Source: Sphingomonas brevis (lineage in GTDB: Bacteria; Pseudomonadota; Alphaproteobacteria; Sphingomonadales; Sphingomonadaceae). From it: DNA of 64,000 nucleotides. The stretch is from assembly GCF_023516505.1 (NCBI RefSeq), contig NZ_JAMGBB010000001.1:1488001-1552000 (forward strand), in the 5' to 3' direction. Below, one piece after another: positions 16,926-25,391 of this stretch (positions are counted from its first letter, which is position 1; each line of letters opens with the position of its first letter). A program made the translations under genes and the position numbers. Below the pieces are notes generated by a model. It was not told the origin of the DNA and did no database searches. It saw only the letters and a list, made by a program, of their open reading frames with translations.

Positions 16926-18101
16926 ATGCCCAAGCCGGCTTTAAAAATTGTAATCGCGTCAGCCGGAGCATTGATGCTCGCGGCGTGCGGAGCCGCTGAC
17001 TCGCAGGATGCCGCCAAGAAGGGCGCTCCCGTCCAGGTAGGCTATGTCGTCGTCCAACCTTCGTCGGTCCTCGTCCAGCAGGACTTGCCGGGGCGCGTCG
17101 CCGCCTATCAAATTTCGGAAGTCCGGCCGCAGGTTTCGGGGGTAGTCCTGCGTCGCCTGTTCACCCAGGGCGCAATGGTCCGCCAGGGCCAACCGCTCTA
17201 CGAAATCGATCCGCGCATCTATCAGACGGCAGTCGCGCAGGCGCAGGCCAACCTCAACAGCGCGCGCGCCAGCGCCCAGGCGGCAACTGCGCGCGAAGAG
17301 CGTTATCGCCCGCTCGCCAAGAGCCAATTCGTCTCGCGCCAGGCGTATGACGACGTCCTCGCTCAGTCCCGGCAAACCAGGGCGGCCGTGGCGCAGAACG
17401 AGGCGGCGTTGCAGGAAGCGCGGATCAACCTTCGCTTCACCCGCGTGCCGGCGCCGATCAGCGGGCGCGTCGGGGCATCCAATGTGACCGAAGGAGCGCT
17501 GGTTACCGCTAGTCAGACCGACGCGCTGACTACCATCACCAGGCTCGATCCGATCTATGTCGACATCCAGCAGTCGGCGCCCGAATTGCTGTCTTTGCGC
17601 CGCGACCTGGCGCGCGGGGGATCCGTACCGACCGCTGCACAGGTCCGGCTGACGCTGCCTGATGGTAGCGACTACGGCTATACGGGTACGGTCCAGTTCA
17701 CCGAAGTCGTGGTCAATCCGGACACCGGGTCGGTCACGCTGCGCGCCGAGTTCCCCAATGCACAGTCAATTCTGTTGCCGGGCATGTTCGTCCGGGCAAG
17801 GTTCGCCCAATCGATCAGCCGGACGGCCTATCTGGTGCCACAGCAAGCCATTTCACGCGATGCCAGAGGCAATGCCGCGCTGTGGGTGGTTGGGCCGGGC
17901 AACAGTGCCGTTCAGCGCACTGTGATTGCCGACCGGACGGACGGGACCAACTGGGTTGTCACGCAAGGCCTTGCGACCGGTGAAAAAGTTATCACTCAGG
18001 GTATCGGCAAGCTGAAGGAAGGGGCCAAGATCAAGCCCGTTCCGGCAGCCTCGCCGCAGCGCGCCAGCCCGCCGGCCCGCCCCGACGCTGCGGCTCGCTG
18101 A
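16926..18101 (+). CDS. RND efflux periplasmic adaptor lipoprotein
   Basis: The 391-residue protein is a membrane-fusion adaptor of the AcrA/MexE type that links an inner-membrane RND pump to an outer-membrane channel. A lipobox (LAAC, lipidated Cys21) shows it is a lipoprotein. The first lipoyl half (VRPQVSGVVLRRLFTQGAMVRQGQPLYEID fold), an alpha-helical hairpin (about 105-165) and the second half with VPAPISGRVGASNVTEG follow in the usual order. The pump gene starts six bases after the stop. No dedicated repressor gene lies beside it. The 222 bases upstream show no recognisable gene. Confidence 0.93.
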   Translation: MPKPALKIVIASAGALMLAACGAADSQDAAKKGAPVQVGYVVVQPSSVLVQQDLPGRVAAYQISEVRPQVSGVVLRRLFTQGAMVRQGQPLYEIDPRIYQTAVAQAQANLNSARASAQAATAREERYRPLAKSQFVSRQAYDDVLAQSRQTRAAVAQNEAALQEARINLRFTRVPAPISGRVGASNVTEGALVTASQTDALTTITRLDPIYVDIQQSAPELLSLRRDLARGGSVPTAAQVRLTLPDGSDYGYTGTVQFTEVVVNPDTGSVTLRAEFPNAQSILLPGMFVRARFAQSISRTAYLVPQQAISRDARGNAALWVVGPGNSAVQRTVIADRTDGTNWVVTQGLATGEKVITQGIGKLKEGAKIKPVPAASPQRASPPARPDAAAR

Positions 18102-18107
18102 TCAACC

Positions 18108-21100
18108 ATGTCAAAGCTGTTCATCGATCGCCCGATATTCGCTTGGGTGATCGCGATTATCATCATGCTGGTCGGAATTGGGTCGATCACCAAGCTGCCG
18201 ATCGCCCAGTATCCCGATGTCGCACCCCCGCAGGTCAACATCCGCGCCACCTATCCCGGCGCCTCGGCGCAGACACTGCAGGACAGCGTGACGCAAGTGC
18301 TGGAGCAATCGCTGACCGGGCTCGACGGGCTGCTCTATTTTCAATCATCGTCGAGCTCGCGCGGCCAGGCGACGATCAACGTCACCTTCGAAAAGGGAAC
18401 CGATCCCGATATCGCCCAGGTGCAGGTCCAGAACGCGGTCCAGACTGCACTGTCCCGACTTCCTCAGCAGGTCCAGCAACAAGGCCTGCGCGTTACCAAG
18501 GCGTCAAACGACTTCCTGCTGATCATCGGCGTTTACGATGATTCCGGACGAACGACCGACATGGATGTGTCGGACTGGCTGTCGAGCAACATGCAGGACC
18601 CGATTTCCCGAATCACCGGAGTCGGCGACGTCAATGTGTTCGGCGCGCCCTACGCGATGCGCATTTGGCTCGATCCCGCCAAACTGCGATCCTATTCGCT
18701 GAACCCGGCTGACATACTCAGCGCAATCAGCGCGCAGAATGTCGAGGTCGCGGCCGGAGAAGTGGGCGGCACTCCGTCGAGCCCGGGGCAAATGCTCAAC
18801 GCGACCGTCACTGCTTCGTCCCGCTTCCAGAACGTCGATCAGTTCCGCAACATCATCGTCAAGGCCGATGCTAGCGGCGCGAGAGTTGCATTGTCGGATG
18901 TGGCGCGCGTTGAGCTGGGCGCCGAAAACTATAATTCGGACCGCCGCCTCAACGGCAAGCCCGGCGCGGGAATTGCCATCTTCCTGGCACCCGGCGCCGA
19001 TGCGCTTGAAACCGCGGAGCTGGTCAAAGCCAAAGTTGAGCAAATCTCTGCCGGCTTCCCGCCCGGTTACCGCTTTGCCTACGCCTACGACACCACCGAT
19101 TTCATCAAGCTGTCGATAGACGAAGTCGTGAAGACGCTGGTCGAAGCGATGATCCTGGTACTGGTCGTGATGTTCGTGTTCCTGCAAAGCTGGCGAGCGA
19201 CGCTCGTTCCGGCGATTGCCATTCCAGTCGTCCTGCTCGGCACCTTCGGAATCCTCTACGCACTCGATTTTTCGATCAACACCATGACGCTGTTCGGATT
19301 GGTCCTGGCCGTCGGGCTGCTGGTCGATGATGCGATCGTGGTGGTCGAAAATGTCGAACGCATCCTCGAGGAAAATCCGGATCTCACGCCGCGCGAGGCA
19401 ACGATTTTGTCGATGAGCCAGATCCAAATGGCGCTGGTCGCGATCGCTTTGATCCTGTCGGCGGTATTCCTGCCAATGGTTTTCTTCGGCGGCTCGACCG
19501 GGGTTATTTACCGGCAATTCTCGGCGACGATCGTTTCCGCCATGGTCCTTTCGGTGTTCGTCGCGATGACCCTGAGCCCGGCGATTGCCGCGGCGGTCCT
19601 CCGGCGCAAGCATGTCGATCCACGCGACACCGGTTTCGGCCGACGGTTCCCCCGGGCAGCGGCCGGGATTTCCATCGCCCGCGACCGATTCAACAGCGGC
19701 TTCGACAGTCTGCGCGACTGGTATGTGCGAACGGTGACCTTCGTGGTTGACCGCAAGTGGCGGTTTCTCGGCGGCTATGCGGTCGTCTGTGTCGTCCTGG
19801 CCGTAATGTTCTTCCGCCTGCCGACCGGCTTCCTGCCGAGCGAGGACCAGGGAGCGATGCAGATCCAGTTCCGGCTTCCGGCCGGCGCAACGCTGGAGCG
19901 CACCAAGGAAATGCAGCTGGCGGTCGAAGATTATCTGATGCGCGGGCCGGACAAGGATAATTTCAAGACCTACTTCATCGTCGCCGGCGGCGGCCAGGGC
20001 GCGACCGGCCAGAATGCCGGCCAGTCGTTCATCAACCTGGCGCCATTCGACCAGCGTGAGGGCAAGGAAAATAACGCCGACGCACTGGTGCAACGGGCGA
20101 AGGACGCGTTCAACGGTTACCGGGATGCTCAGGTCTTTGCCCTGATTCCCCCGGCCATTCGCGGGCTCGGCCAATCCGGCGGCTTCAACTTGCAGCTGCA
20201 AAACAGCAGCGGCATGAGCATGGCGGATTTCGAGGCAGCCCGAGACCGGCTGCTGGACCTGGCGGCGGAAGATCCGGACCTGCAGCAAGTGCGCTTGTCC
20301 GAACTGCCCGACGTTTCGACCCTCAAGGTCAATATGAACCAGGAGCGGATTTCGGCGCTCGGTCTCAGCACCGCGGACGTCAACAGCACCCTGTCGACCG
20401 CCTGGGGCGGTCGCTACGTCAATGATTTCATCGACCGTGGACGGGTCAAGCGCGTCTATGTCCAGGGCGACGCGCCGTTCAGGTCGAAACCCGAGGACAT
20501 CGACCAATGGTCGGTCCGCAACAGCCGCGGCGAGATGGTGCCCTTTACCTCATTCGCTCAAACCGGCTGGTCGACGGCGCCCGTCAGCCTGTCGCGCTTC
20601 CTCGGCATCCAGTCCTATGAATTCCAGGGCCAGCCGGCGCCCGGCAAGAGCAGCGGCGATGCAATGAAGGCAATCGAACGGCTGGCCGCCCAAATCCCCG
20701 GGGTCGGCGTCGCTTGGTCAGGCCAGTCCTACGAGGAGCGGCTGTCGTCGGGTCAGGCGCCATTGCTTTACGCCATTTCGCTGCTGGTCGTGTTTCTTTG
20801 CCTGGCCGCCCTTTACGAAAGCTGGTCGATCCCGTTGGCGGTCATATTGGTCATTCCGCTGGGATTGGTCGGGGCGATCTTCGCGGTCACCCTCCGCGGG
20901 CTCCAGAACGATGTTTATTTGCAGATCGGGCTGCTGACAACGATGGGGCTGGCCTCCAAGAATGCGATCCTGATGGTCGAGTTCGCCGACCGCGCCGAGC
21001 GGCAGGGCAAGCGTATCATCGATGCCGCGTTGGAGGCTGCGCGAATCCGGCTGCGCCCGATCCTGATGACCAGCTTCGCTTTCATCTTTGGCGTATTGCC

Positions 21101-21296
21101 TTTGGCGCTGTCGACCGGCGCCGGCGCCAACAGCCGTATTGCAATCGGGACGTCGGTGATCGGCGGCATGCTGACCGCGACCTTGCTGGCGATATTCTAC
21201 ATTCCGATGTTCTTCGTGCTCGTCCGACGCGGCGTGCGCGACGGGCTCGGAGCGCTAAGTAAACGGCGTGCCAAGCGCCGCGAGGCGACCGCTTAG
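18108..21296 (+). CDS. RND multidrug efflux permease (AcrB/MexB/HAE1 family)
   Basis: This 1062-residue inner-membrane pump exports drugs or other hydrophobic molecules by proton antiport. It has the standard length and layout: helix 1 at the N-terminus (FIDRPIFAWVIAIIIMLVG), two large periplasmic loops, and helices 2-6 and 8-12. The proton-relay Asp pair is visible in VGLLVDDAIVVVENVER, and the second repeat shows GLASKNAILMVEFA. It forms an operon with the adaptor upstream. No outer-membrane factor gene follows, so it probably shares a TolC/OprM-type channel encoded elsewhere. The stop overlaps the convergent gene by a few bases. Confidence 0.95.
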   Translation: MSKLFIDRPIFAWVIAIIIMLVGIGSITKLPIAQYPDVAPPQVNIRATYPGASAQTLQDSVTQVLEQSLTGLDGLLYFQSSSSSRGQATINVTFEKGTDPDIAQVQVQNAVQTALSRLPQQVQQQGLRVTKASNDFLLIIGVYDDSGRTTDMDVSDWLSSNMQDPISRITGVGDVNVFGAPYAMRIWLDPAKLRSYSLNPADILSAISAQNVEVAAGEVGGTPSSPGQMLNATVTASSRFQNVDQFRNIIVKADASGARVALSDVARVELGAENYNSDRRLNGKPGAGIAIFLAPGADALETAELVKAKVEQISAGFPPGYRFAYAYDTTDFIKLSIDEVVKTLVEAMILVLVVMFVFLQSWRATLVPAIAIPVVLLGTFGILYALDFSINTMTLFGLVLAVGLLVDDAIVVVENVERILEENPDLTPREATILSMSQIQMALVAIALILSAVFLPMVFFGGSTGVIYRQFSATIVSAMVLSVFVAMTLSPAIAAAVLRRKHVDPRDTGFGRRFPRAAAGISIARDRFNSGFDSLRDWYVRTVTFVVDRKWRFLGGYAVVCVVLAVMFFRLPTGFLPSEDQGAMQIQFRLPAGATLERTKEMQLAVEDYLMRGPDKDNFKTYFIVAGGGQGATGQNAGQSFINLAPFDQREGKENNADALVQRAKDAFNGYRDAQVFALIPPAIRGLGQSGGFNLQLQNSSGMSMADFEAARDRLLDLAAEDPDLQQVRLSELPDVSTLKVNMNQERISALGLSTADVNSTLSTAWGGRYVNDFIDRGRVKRVYVQGDAPFRSKPEDIDQWSVRNSRGEMVPFTSFAQTGWSTAPVSLSRFLGIQSYEFQGQPAPGKSSGDAMKAIERLAAQIPGVGVAWSGQSYEERLSSGQAPLLYAISLLVVFLCLAALYESWSIPLAVILVIPLGLVGAIFAVTLRGLQNDVYLQIGLLTTMGLASKNAILMVEFADRAERQGKRIIDAALEAARIRLRPILMTSFAFIFGVLPLALSTGAGANSRIAIGTSVIGGMLTATLLAIFYIPMFFVLVRRGVRDGLGALSKRRAKRREATA

Positions 21297-21586
21297 TCCG
21301 GGCTGCCCTTGTCGGCCAGATAATGCATCAGCTGGGCCAAGGTCGCCTCCATCTGGTCCTGCATCTGACTGATCAACTCATTCTCGCGCATATGCTCATG
21401 GTCGAGCGGCTTGGAGTAGCTATCGGAAAAGGCATGCAGATCTTCAGCGTCGAACACGCCCTTGGCGACGAGACGGGCAAGAATCACGAGCAGGCCGTTT
21501 GTGTTGGCAATGTTGCCGGCGACCAACGCCTCATCGACCATGGTCAGCGACTGATCTTCATCGTCTTCGATAATATCTTCGGTCAT
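21293..21586 (-). CDS. Small conserved hypothetical acidic protein
   Basis: I do not recognise this 97-residue protein. It starts MTEDIIEDDEDQS, is strongly acidic at the N-terminus, lacks a signal peptide or membrane helix and looks largely helical. The ATG at 21586 overlaps the stop of the upstream DNA glycosylase gene (ATGA), which argues for a real, co-translated gene and against a longer upstream start. Its 3' end overlaps the convergent RND permease gene by four bases. Function unknown. Confidence 0.7.
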   Translation of the reverse strand: MTEDIIEDDEDQSLTMVDEALVAGNIANTNGLLVILARLVAKGVFDAEDLHAFSDSYSKPLDHEHMRENELISQMQDQMEATLAQLMHYLADKGSPD

Positions 21587-22083
21587 CGATCCAATGTGGC
21601 AGCTTCTGCCGGGCATGCAAGCGGGCCCAGCACCGACCATTTGGCCAATTTATCGGCGAAGGCGATCGTATAGGCCGGGCTTGAAGACGGAAGTTCGACG
21701 GTCTCGAGCCCGCTTAGGCCGGCCAGCGCCACCCTGCCCAGCCGTGCCGCAGTCTTGCCGTTGAATGCCACAGCGCGAAGCCGCGGATGGGTCGCAACAT
21801 ATTCCGCGAGCCGGTTAGGCGTGGCTCCCCGGATTGCGCCATCGAGGCTGCCGTGGCGTCGTGCCTCGCCGACCACATCCCATAGGGCGATCCCCCTGGC
21901 GCTCAACCGGGAAAGGCGATCCTCATAGGGCGCAAACGCCAGTTCTTCTTCAATGGCGCTGCCTAGCAATCGCCAGAATTGATTTTGCGGATGTGCATAA
22001 TAGCGCTGGGCTCGCAGTGACGCGTCACCTGGCAGACTGCCAAGGATCAGCAGCAGCGCATCGCGGGCGCCGACCGGTGCCAT
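21583..22083 (-). CDS. DNA-deoxyinosine glycosylase (uracil-DNA glycosylase superfamily)
   Basis: The product removes deaminated purine (hypoxanthine) from DNA to start base-excision repair, as judged by family 6 of the uracil-DNA glycosylase superfamily. The LLILGSLPGDASL motif, the YYAHPQNQFWRLLG segment and the LPSSSPAYT motif near the C-terminus are typical. The length is about 166 residues from the ATG at 22083. The family usually begins a few residues earlier (KxSFPPV-like, here LKRSMAPV), so initiation at an upstream TTG (22107 or 22137) is possible. It is coupled to the small acidic gene downstream. Confidence 0.85.
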   Translation of the reverse strand: MAPVGARDALLLILGSLPGDASLRAQRYYAHPQNQFWRLLGSAIEEELAFAPYEDRLSRLSARGIALWDVVGEARRHGSLDGAIRGATPNRLAEYVATHPRLRAVAFNGKTAARLGRVALAGLSGLETVELPSSSPAYTIAFADKLAKWSVLGPLACPAEAATLDR

Positions 22084-22155
22084 GGAACGCTTTAAGCTAA
22101 TCTCCAACCTCCAGCAGTTGCGATGGATACTTCCCAACCGCTAAGGGCTTGCCGA

Positions 22156-23340
22156 ATGAGGCCCGAAGAACTCCGCATCGCCCTGTTCTCGGGCAATTAT
22201 AATTATGTCCGCGATGGCGCCAACCAGGCACTGAACCGGCTGGTCGAGTATCTGTTGCGCCAGGGCGCGCAGGTCCGGGTCTATTCGCCGATCGTCAAGC
22301 GCCCGGCATTTCCGGCGACCGGCGAGATGGTCAACATCAAGGCGTTCAAGGTTCCCGGGCGCGAAGAATATCGGATCCCGTACAAATTGCCTCGATCGGC
22401 GCGGCGGGACCTGGAAGCGTTCGCGCCGAATGTCGTCCATGTGGCAAGTCCCGATTTTGTCGCGCACCGGGCGATCAGCTGGGCGCGCCGGGGCAAGGTT
22501 CCCGTGGTCGCATCGGTCCACACGCGCTTCGATACCTACCTGCAATACTATAACCTGAAATGGCTGGAGCCGGTTGCTCGCGCTATAATGCGCCGCTTCT
22601 ACCGGCGCTGTGACGCGATCGTCGTTCCGGCCGAATCCACCGCGGCAATCATGCGCGCACAGCGGATGAACAAGGATATCTCGATTTGGTCGCGCGGCGT
22701 TGATCGGGCGCAGTTCAATCCCGAACGCCGCAGCCTGGAGTGGCGCCGCGCCCATGGCATCGGCGATGACGAAATGGTCGTCTCATTTCTTGGCCGACTA
22801 GTGCTTGAGAAAGGACTCGACGTATTTGCCGATGCGGTCGACGCCGCTCGCGCCAAGGGAGTGCCGCTCAGAGTTGTCGCGATTGGCACCGGACCCGCCC
22901 ACGATTACTTCGAGGAACGGCTGCCGGATGCGATCTTCACCGGTCAGCTGACAGGCGACGAGTTGGCGATGGCGTTCGCTTCGACCGACGTCTTTCTCAA
23001 TCCCTCAATCACCGAAACCTTCGGCAACGTCACCCTGGAGGCAATGGCGTCCGGTTTGCCGGTCATGGCGGCGGCCGCGTCGGGGACTACCAGCCTGGTC
23101 CAGGACAACATTACCGGCCGGCTGGCGGAACCGGGCGATATCGATGCCATGGCCAACGAGCTGGCCGACTATCAACGCAACCCGGAATTACGGGCGAGAC
23201 ACGGCGCGGCCGGCCTTGAGTTCGCAAAGACCATGGACTGGGACGCGATCAATGCGGCCGTGATGCACGTTTACGAACGTGTCATCGAACGGCGGTGCCA
23301 CCTCAATCGTCGTCTGGGTCTTCAGGCTTTGCGTCCTTGA
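22156..23340 (+). CDS. Family 4 glycosyltransferase
   Basis: This 394-residue GT-B-fold retaining glycosyltransferase moves a sugar from a nucleotide donor to a lipid or glycan at the cytoplasmic membrane. The N-terminal domain begins LRIALFSGNYNYVRDG and carries a second conserved block around VASVHTRFDTYLQYY. The C-terminal GT4 domain has FLGRLVLEKGLDVFADA and the nucleotide-sugar motif SITETFGNVTLEAMASGLPV (EX7E). It resembles the MgtA-type glucuronosyl/mannosyltransferases of sphingomonad glycolipid synthesis. The ATG at 22156 has an AAGGG site; an in-frame ATG at 22123 is less likely. The 3' end overlaps the convergent padR gene by 38 bases. Confidence 0.88.
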   Translation: MRPEELRIALFSGNYNYVRDGANQALNRLVEYLLRQGAQVRVYSPIVKRPAFPATGEMVNIKAFKVPGREEYRIPYKLPRSARRDLEAFAPNVVHVASPDFVAHRAISWARRGKVPVVASVHTRFDTYLQYYNLKWLEPVARAIMRRFYRRCDAIVVPAESTAAIMRAQRMNKDISIWSRGVDRAQFNPERRSLEWRRAHGIGDDEMVVSFLGRLVLEKGLDVFADAVDAARAKGVPLRVVAIGTGPAHDYFEERLPDAIFTGQLTGDELAMAFASTDVFLNPSITETFGNVTLEAMASGLPVMAAAASGTTSLVQDNITGRLAEPGDIDAMANELADYQRNPELRARHGAAGLEFAKTMDWDAINAAVMHVYERVIERRCHLNRRLGLQALRP

Positions 23341-23953
23341 CTCGCTCGATCCGCTGGGCAGCCTCATCAAGGATGTCGACTACCTCTTCCAGCAGGTCTT
23401 CGTTCCAGCCCTCGTGAGCAATGCGGTTGCGGAGCGCCGTCATCAAATTGCCGATAGCCCGCCCAATCTCAGGTCGATGCCCGCGGCGGCGATGATGTCC
23501 GTGGCCTTCAAGCCGTTCGATCAGCTCGTCCACCTCATCTGAATTCTCATCCAGATGGGCACGGCCGTCGCTGGTCACTTCATAGACCTTCTTGGTGTTC
23601 TTCGACTTTGTCTCCGCGATCAGGCCCATGTCCTCAAGCATGGTGAGGGTCGGGTAGACGATGCCGGGACTGGGCGCATAGTCGCCGCCGGTCATTTCCT
23701 CGATTGCCTTGATCAGCTCATATCCATGGCGCGGCTGGTCGGCGATCAGCTTCAACAGCACGAGCCGAAGCTCGCCGCCCTCGAACATCCGCTTGCCTGC
23801 CCGGCCGCGGCGACCGCCGCCCCAGCTGCCTCGCCCGCCGCCATTGTCGAAATCAAAGTCGAAGTCGAACGGCCCGAAGCGGAACGAGCGGCTCTTGCTC
23901 ATTGCCCGCCGAATATGCCGGCCTGCGTCGTCGCAGTCGTAATGGAAATGCAT
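23303..23953 (-). CDS. PadR-family transcriptional regulator
   Basis: The 216-residue protein has a PadR winged helix (about residues 55-125, with ELRLVLLKLIADQPRHGYELIKAIEEMTGGDYAPSPGIVYPTLTMLEDMGLI) and a helical C-terminal dimerisation part. The N-terminal 50 residues are unusual: an alternating Phe-Asp run followed by a Gly/Arg-rich segment, perhaps flexible. A GAGGAGG ribosome site precedes the ATG at 23953, which lies inside one arm of an inverted repeat. A perfect 18-bp palindrome sits just upstream, so autorepression is likely. Such proteins often control efflux or stress genes. Its target here is unknown. Confidence 0.92.
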   Translation of the reverse strand: MHFHYDCDDAGRHIRRAMSKSRSFRFGPFDFDFDFDNGGGRGSWGGGRRGRAGKRMFEGGELRLVLLKLIADQPRHGYELIKAIEEMTGGDYAPSPGIVYPTLTMLEDMGLIAETKSKNTKKVYEVTSDGRAHLDENSDEVDELIERLEGHGHHRRRGHRPEIGRAIGNLMTALRNRIAHEGWNEDLLEEVVDILDEAAQRIERVKDAKPEDPDDD

Positions 23954-23996
23954 CTAATCCTCCTCGTGATAGTTCTAAGATATATCTTAGATGCAT
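23948..23996. promoter_or_regulatory. Nested palindromes, probable PadR operator
   Basis: The sequence TCTAAGATATATCTTAGA at 23974-23991 is a perfect 18-bp palindrome. In addition ATGCATCTAA (23948-23957) and TTAGATGCAT (23987-23996) form a 10-bp inverted repeat spanning the padR start codon. The AT-rich dyad stands out in GC-rich surroundings and resembles known PadR sites. It lies between padR and the divergent rarA gene. Confidence 0.7.
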
Positions 23997-24047
23997 CGCG
24001 TCAAGGATGGATGCAACTTTCTGCGAAGGCGCTTATTCCAGCGACCA

Positions 24048-25391
24048 ATGGCCGACCTGTTTGCCGATGAATTGCCGCCAGGGACGGCGCCCCGCGAGAC
24101 TTCGCTGCATGCGCCGCTAGCGGACCGGCTGCGGCCGAGCTCTCTCGACGAGGTTGTGGGACAGGCGCATCTGACCGGGCCGGAGGGGGCGATTGGTCGA
24201 ATGGTGGCGGCGGGCAAGCTAGGCTCAATGATCCTTTGGGGACCGCCAGGCACCGGCAAGACCAGCATCGCCCGGCTCCTGGCTGAAGCGGTCGGACTGA
24301 GGTTTGTCGCGCTGTCCGCGGTCTTTTCCGGCGTTGCCGACCTCAAGAAAGTTTTCGCCGAGGCGAAGGTCGCCGTGAAGGCGGGACAGAGGACTTTACT
24401 GTTCGTTGACGAGATCCATCGTTTCAACCGGTCCCAGCAGGACGGCTTCCTCCCTTATGTCGAGGACGGCACGATCACGTTGGTCGGAGCCACTACGGAA
24501 AATCCCAGTTTCGAGCTCAATGCCGCGCTGCTGTCGCGTTGCCAGGTGCTGATCCTTCACCGGCTCGACAGCGAGGCGCTGAAGCAGCTGCTCGAGCGAG
24601 CCGAGGAACTGGAGGGCAAGCCTCTGCCACTGACGCCGGAAACGAAGGACGCGCTGGTTGCAAGCGCGGACGGCGATGGCCGCTTCCTGCTCAACCAGGC
24701 CGAGACGCTGTTCGACGTGGGGCTGCAGGAGCCGCTCGACCCGGCCGGGCTGGCCAGCTTCCTGCAGCGCCGGGTTGCCGTTTACGACAAGGACCGCGAG
24801 GGCCATTACAATCTCATTTCGGCGCTACATAAGTCGATCCGCGGCTCGGATCCCCAAGCATCGCTTTATTATCTGGCGCGCATGCTGGTGGCGGGCGAAG
24901 AACCGCTGTTCCTGTTGCGCCGGCTGATCCGGGCGGCGGTCGAGGATATCGGAATGGCCGATCCCAACGCTCTTGTGCAATGCATTGCCGCCAAGGACGC
25001 CTACGATTTTCTCGGTTCGCCTGAAGGCGAGTTGGCGATTGTCCAAGCTTGCCTCTATCTCGCCACCGCTCCCAAATCGAATGCCGGTTACAAGGCCCAA
25101 GGGGCCGCGTGGCGATCGGCCATGGAAACGGGTTCACTGATGCCGCCCAAGAATATTCTGAATGCCCCGACCAAGCTGATGAAGCAGGTCGGGTACGGCA
25201 GCGGCTACGAATATGACCACAATGCCGAGGAAGGTTTTTCTGGAGCCGATTTTTGGCCCGAGGAAATGGACCCGCAGCAGTATTACGTGCCGACTGGCCG
25301 CGGCTTTGAGGCCAAGGTTGCCGAGCGGCTTGCCTATTGGGAAGAAATGCGCCGAGAGAAGCAATCAAAGGACTCGGACAAGGGGAGCTAG
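24048..25391 (+). CDS. rarA: Replication-associated recombination protein A (RarA/MgsA)
   Basis: The 447-residue AAA+ ATPase acts at stalled replication forks and is related to clamp-loader subunits. Walker A is GPPGTGKTS, Walker B is LLFVDEIHRFN, and sensor 1 is GATTENPSFELNAALLSR, all in family order. The C-terminal tetramerisation domain has YDKDREGHYNLISALHKSIRGSDPQASLYYLARM. The ATG at 24048 (MADLFADE) matches the family start; a longer reading would begin inside the padR palindrome. The next gene begins at the base after the stop (TAGATG). Confidence 0.95.
   Translation: MADLFADELPPGTAPRETSLHAPLADRLRPSSLDEVVGQAHLTGPEGAIGRMVAAGKLGSMILWGPPGTGKTSIARLLAEAVGLRFVALSAVFSGVADLKKVFAEAKVAVKAGQRTLLFVDEIHRFNRSQQDGFLPYVEDGTITLVGATTENPSFELNAALLSRCQVLILHRLDSEALKQLLERAEELEGKPLPLTPETKDALVASADGDGRFLLNQAETLFDVGLQEPLDPAGLASFLQRRVAVYDKDREGHYNLISALHKSIRGSDPQASLYYLARMLVAGEEPLFLLRRLIRAAVEDIGMADPNALVQCIAAKDAYDFLGSPEGELAIVQACLYLATAPKSNAGYKAQGAAWRSAMETGSLMPPKNILNAPTKLMKQVGYGSGYEYDHNAEEGFSGADFWPEEMDPQQYYVPTGRGFEAKVAERLAYWEEMRREKQSKDSDKGS

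Noticed and set aside
18504-20507. A 667-codon open frame on the minus strand opposite the RND permease gene.
   Set aside because: It is entirely antisense to a well-conserved gene, its translation is low-complexity Arg/Asp/Gln-rich text, and GC-rich DNA produces such frames by codon bias.
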